This document shows positions 5,499 through 6,388 of a stretch of DNA of 6,388 bases, piece after piece (the first letter of the stretch is position 1; each line of letters starts with the position of its first letter). The DNA comes from Altererythrobacter sp. GTDB taxonomy: Bacteria > Pseudomonadota > Alphaproteobacteria > Sphingomonadales > Sphingomonadaceae. Position numbers and translations under genes: made by a program. Under the pieces are notes generated by a model. The model did not search any database and was not told the DNA's origin. It saw only the letters and a list, made by a program, of their open reading frames with translations. The stretch lies in the NCBI GenBank assembly GCA_011524425.1, contig WTKI01000062.1, forward strand, positions 1-6,388, read 5' to 3'.

Positions 5499-6280
5499 CG
5501 CGTAGTTTGCTCGTCCTGTCCGGTGGGCACCGCTATGACACGCAACCCTTTGACGAGCTCATCCACTCATTGGGTGATTGGGAAGTCACGCATTTGATCC
5601 ACCCGGAGGCAGAAGATGCCGTCGCCAATGGCGCGGCGCAAGAGGCCGATGCGGTGCTTTTCTATGACATGGGCGGCTATGCTTTCGCTGACAATTGGGT
5701 GACTTCGCGCCCGCCATCTGAGGGCTTCAAGCGCGCCATTGTCGAGCGGTTCCAACAGGGGCGAGGCGCTGTCGCAATGCATCACGCACTTGCCGGCTGG
5801 GCAGACTGGCCTGAGTGGGCGGAGATGCTGGGCGGAAGGTTCCTTTATACGCCGGGTATCTTGCGGGGCGAGCAGACACCCGATTCAGGCTATCGTCTCG
5901 ATGTCGATTACACTGCACAAGTGGTGGCAGATCATCCGGTCACGCGTGGCTTGCCGGAGGTTTTCCCAGTGTGTGACGAGCTTTATCTCGCACAGGTCTT
6001 TGAAGATGAAGTAGAGCCTCTGATCCGATCCGACGCGACGTTCACGCGCGATCATTTCTATTCAGCAGCGCTGGCTATCTCGGGTGATCTCGGTTCTAGG
6101 CAAGGCTGGGAGCATCCCGAAGGCAGCAATCTCGTCGCATGGCATAAACGTGTTGGAAACGCACCGCTGGTTTACCTGCAGTTTGGCGATAGAGCGAAGA
6201 CCTACGCGAACCCCTGTGTGCATCAGATTATATCGCAGTCACTCGAATATATTGCGGAGACCTCGTATGACCCCCATTGA
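5495..6280 (+). CDS. ThuA-like domain protein (class I glutamine-amidotransferase-like fold)
   Basis: A 261-residue protein made of one ThuA domain. Visible are the N-terminal strand with LSGGHRYD (8-15), ADAVLFYDMGGY (51-62), the central GRGAVAMHHALAGW (89-102), where classical amidotransferases would have the nucleophile elbow but here His-His replaces a catalytic Cys, the LGGRFLYTP segment (112-120), DHPVTRGLP (146-154), ELYL (162-165), and a closing GNAPLVYLQFGDR (221-233). ThuA proteins occur in sugar and trehalose utilisation loci, but their enzymatic role is poorly defined. Here the setting is reductases and a Mo enzyme, not sugar genes, so a trehalose role should not be assumed. There is no signal peptide. 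Its start overlaps the MDR-2 stop (ATGA) without a strong ribosome site of its own, implying translational coupling. Its last 14 bases overlap the next gene. Confidence 0.87.
   Translation: MTRSLLVLSGGHRYDTQPFDELIHSLGDWEVTHLIHPEAEDAVANGAAQEADAVLFYDMGGYAFADNWVTSRPPSEGFKRAIVERFQQGRGAVAMHHALAGWADWPEWAEMLGGRFLYTPGILRGEQTPDSGYRLDVDYTAQVVADHPVTRGLPEVFPVCDELYLAQVFEDEVEPLIRSDATFTRDHFYSAALAISGDLGSRQGWEHPEGSNLVAWHKRVGNAPLVYLQFGDRAKTYANPCVHQIISQSLEYIAETSYDPH
6256..6260 (+). promoter_or_regulatory. Ribosome binding site of the 3'-terminal SnoaL/LEH-like gene
   Basis: GGAGA inside the ThuA coding region, six bases before ATG 6267. It supports a real overlapping gene start. Confidence 0.6.
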
Positions 6281-6388
6281 AACCATCGAAGCCTTCATCG
6301 CTGCATGGGGTCGCTATGATCTTGAGGCCATCTATAGCTTTATGGATGAAGACATAGTGTGGGAAGACGTACCGCTCTCCACTGTAAA
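6267..6388 (+). CDS. Limonene-1,2-epoxide hydrolase-like / SnoaL-fold protein, N-terminal part, cut by right edge
   Basis: The first 40 residues of a small protein that starts 14 bases before the ThuA stop in another frame. The sequence opens with a helix (MTPIETIEAFIAAWGR), then YDLEAIYSFMDEDIVWEDVPLSTV. The pattern 'helix, AW, D-L-E-A, D-x-D, W/Y, x-P' is typical of the limonene-1,2-epoxide hydrolase/SnoaL-like family. The catalytic Asp-Arg-Asp residues of epoxide hydrolases lie further on, outside the window, so hydrolase activity is not shown. A plain SnoaL-like protein is an equal alternative. The ribosome site GGAGA and the overlap make it the fourth gene of the Mo-enzyme operon. Confidence 0.75.
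   Translation, partial: MTPIETIEAFIAAWGRYDLEAIYSFMDEDIVWEDVPLSTV

Overview
The window reads as chromosomal DNA of an alphaproteobacterium, most likely a sphingomonad of the Erythrobacter/Altererythrobacter kind. That is an inference from the mid-50s GC (judged by eye, not computed), the style of the proteins and the GGAG-type ribosome binding sites. No lineage marker is present. The coding is dense and every gene looks intact except the two cut by the window edges. There are no RNA genes, insertion sequences, CRISPR arrays or phage genes.

Layout. (1) Positions 1-251, minus strand: N-terminal part of a short-chain dehydrogenase (SDR), running off the left edge. (2) 252-381: divergent intergenic region with a 10-bp palindrome and an overlapping 7-bp inverted repeat. 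(3) 382-1154, plus strand: a two-gene unit, an NTF2/SnoaL-fold protein and an ABM-fold mono-oxygenase-like protein that starts with GTG. (4) 1178-2179, minus strand: a zinc-independent medium-chain reductase of the PTGR/CurA type (MDR-1), convergent with unit 3. (5) 2180-2318: a second divergent intergenic region holding an 18-bp imperfect palindrome that looks like an operator. (6) 2319-6388, plus strand: a tight operon of a 714-residue molybdopterin (bis-MGD) 4Fe-4S oxidoreductase, a second PTGR/CurA-type reductase (MDR-2, a paralogue of MDR-1), a ThuA-like protein, and the start of a limonene-epoxide-hydrolase/SnoaL-like protein cut by the right edge.

How they may work together. The content (SDR, two ene/carbonyl-type reductases, a Mo enzyme, and small SnoaL, ABM and LEH-type folds) resembles an accessory catabolic or detoxification locus for a lipophilic, unsaturated or cyclic compound. 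No gene shown fixes the substrate. The most distinctive feature is the Mo enzyme. It keeps the four Fe-S cysteines and the electron-relay lysine of the formate dehydrogenase/nitrate reductase group, but by eye it has Phe where that group has the Cys or Sec that binds the metal. It also has no obvious electron-transfer partner subunit in the window.
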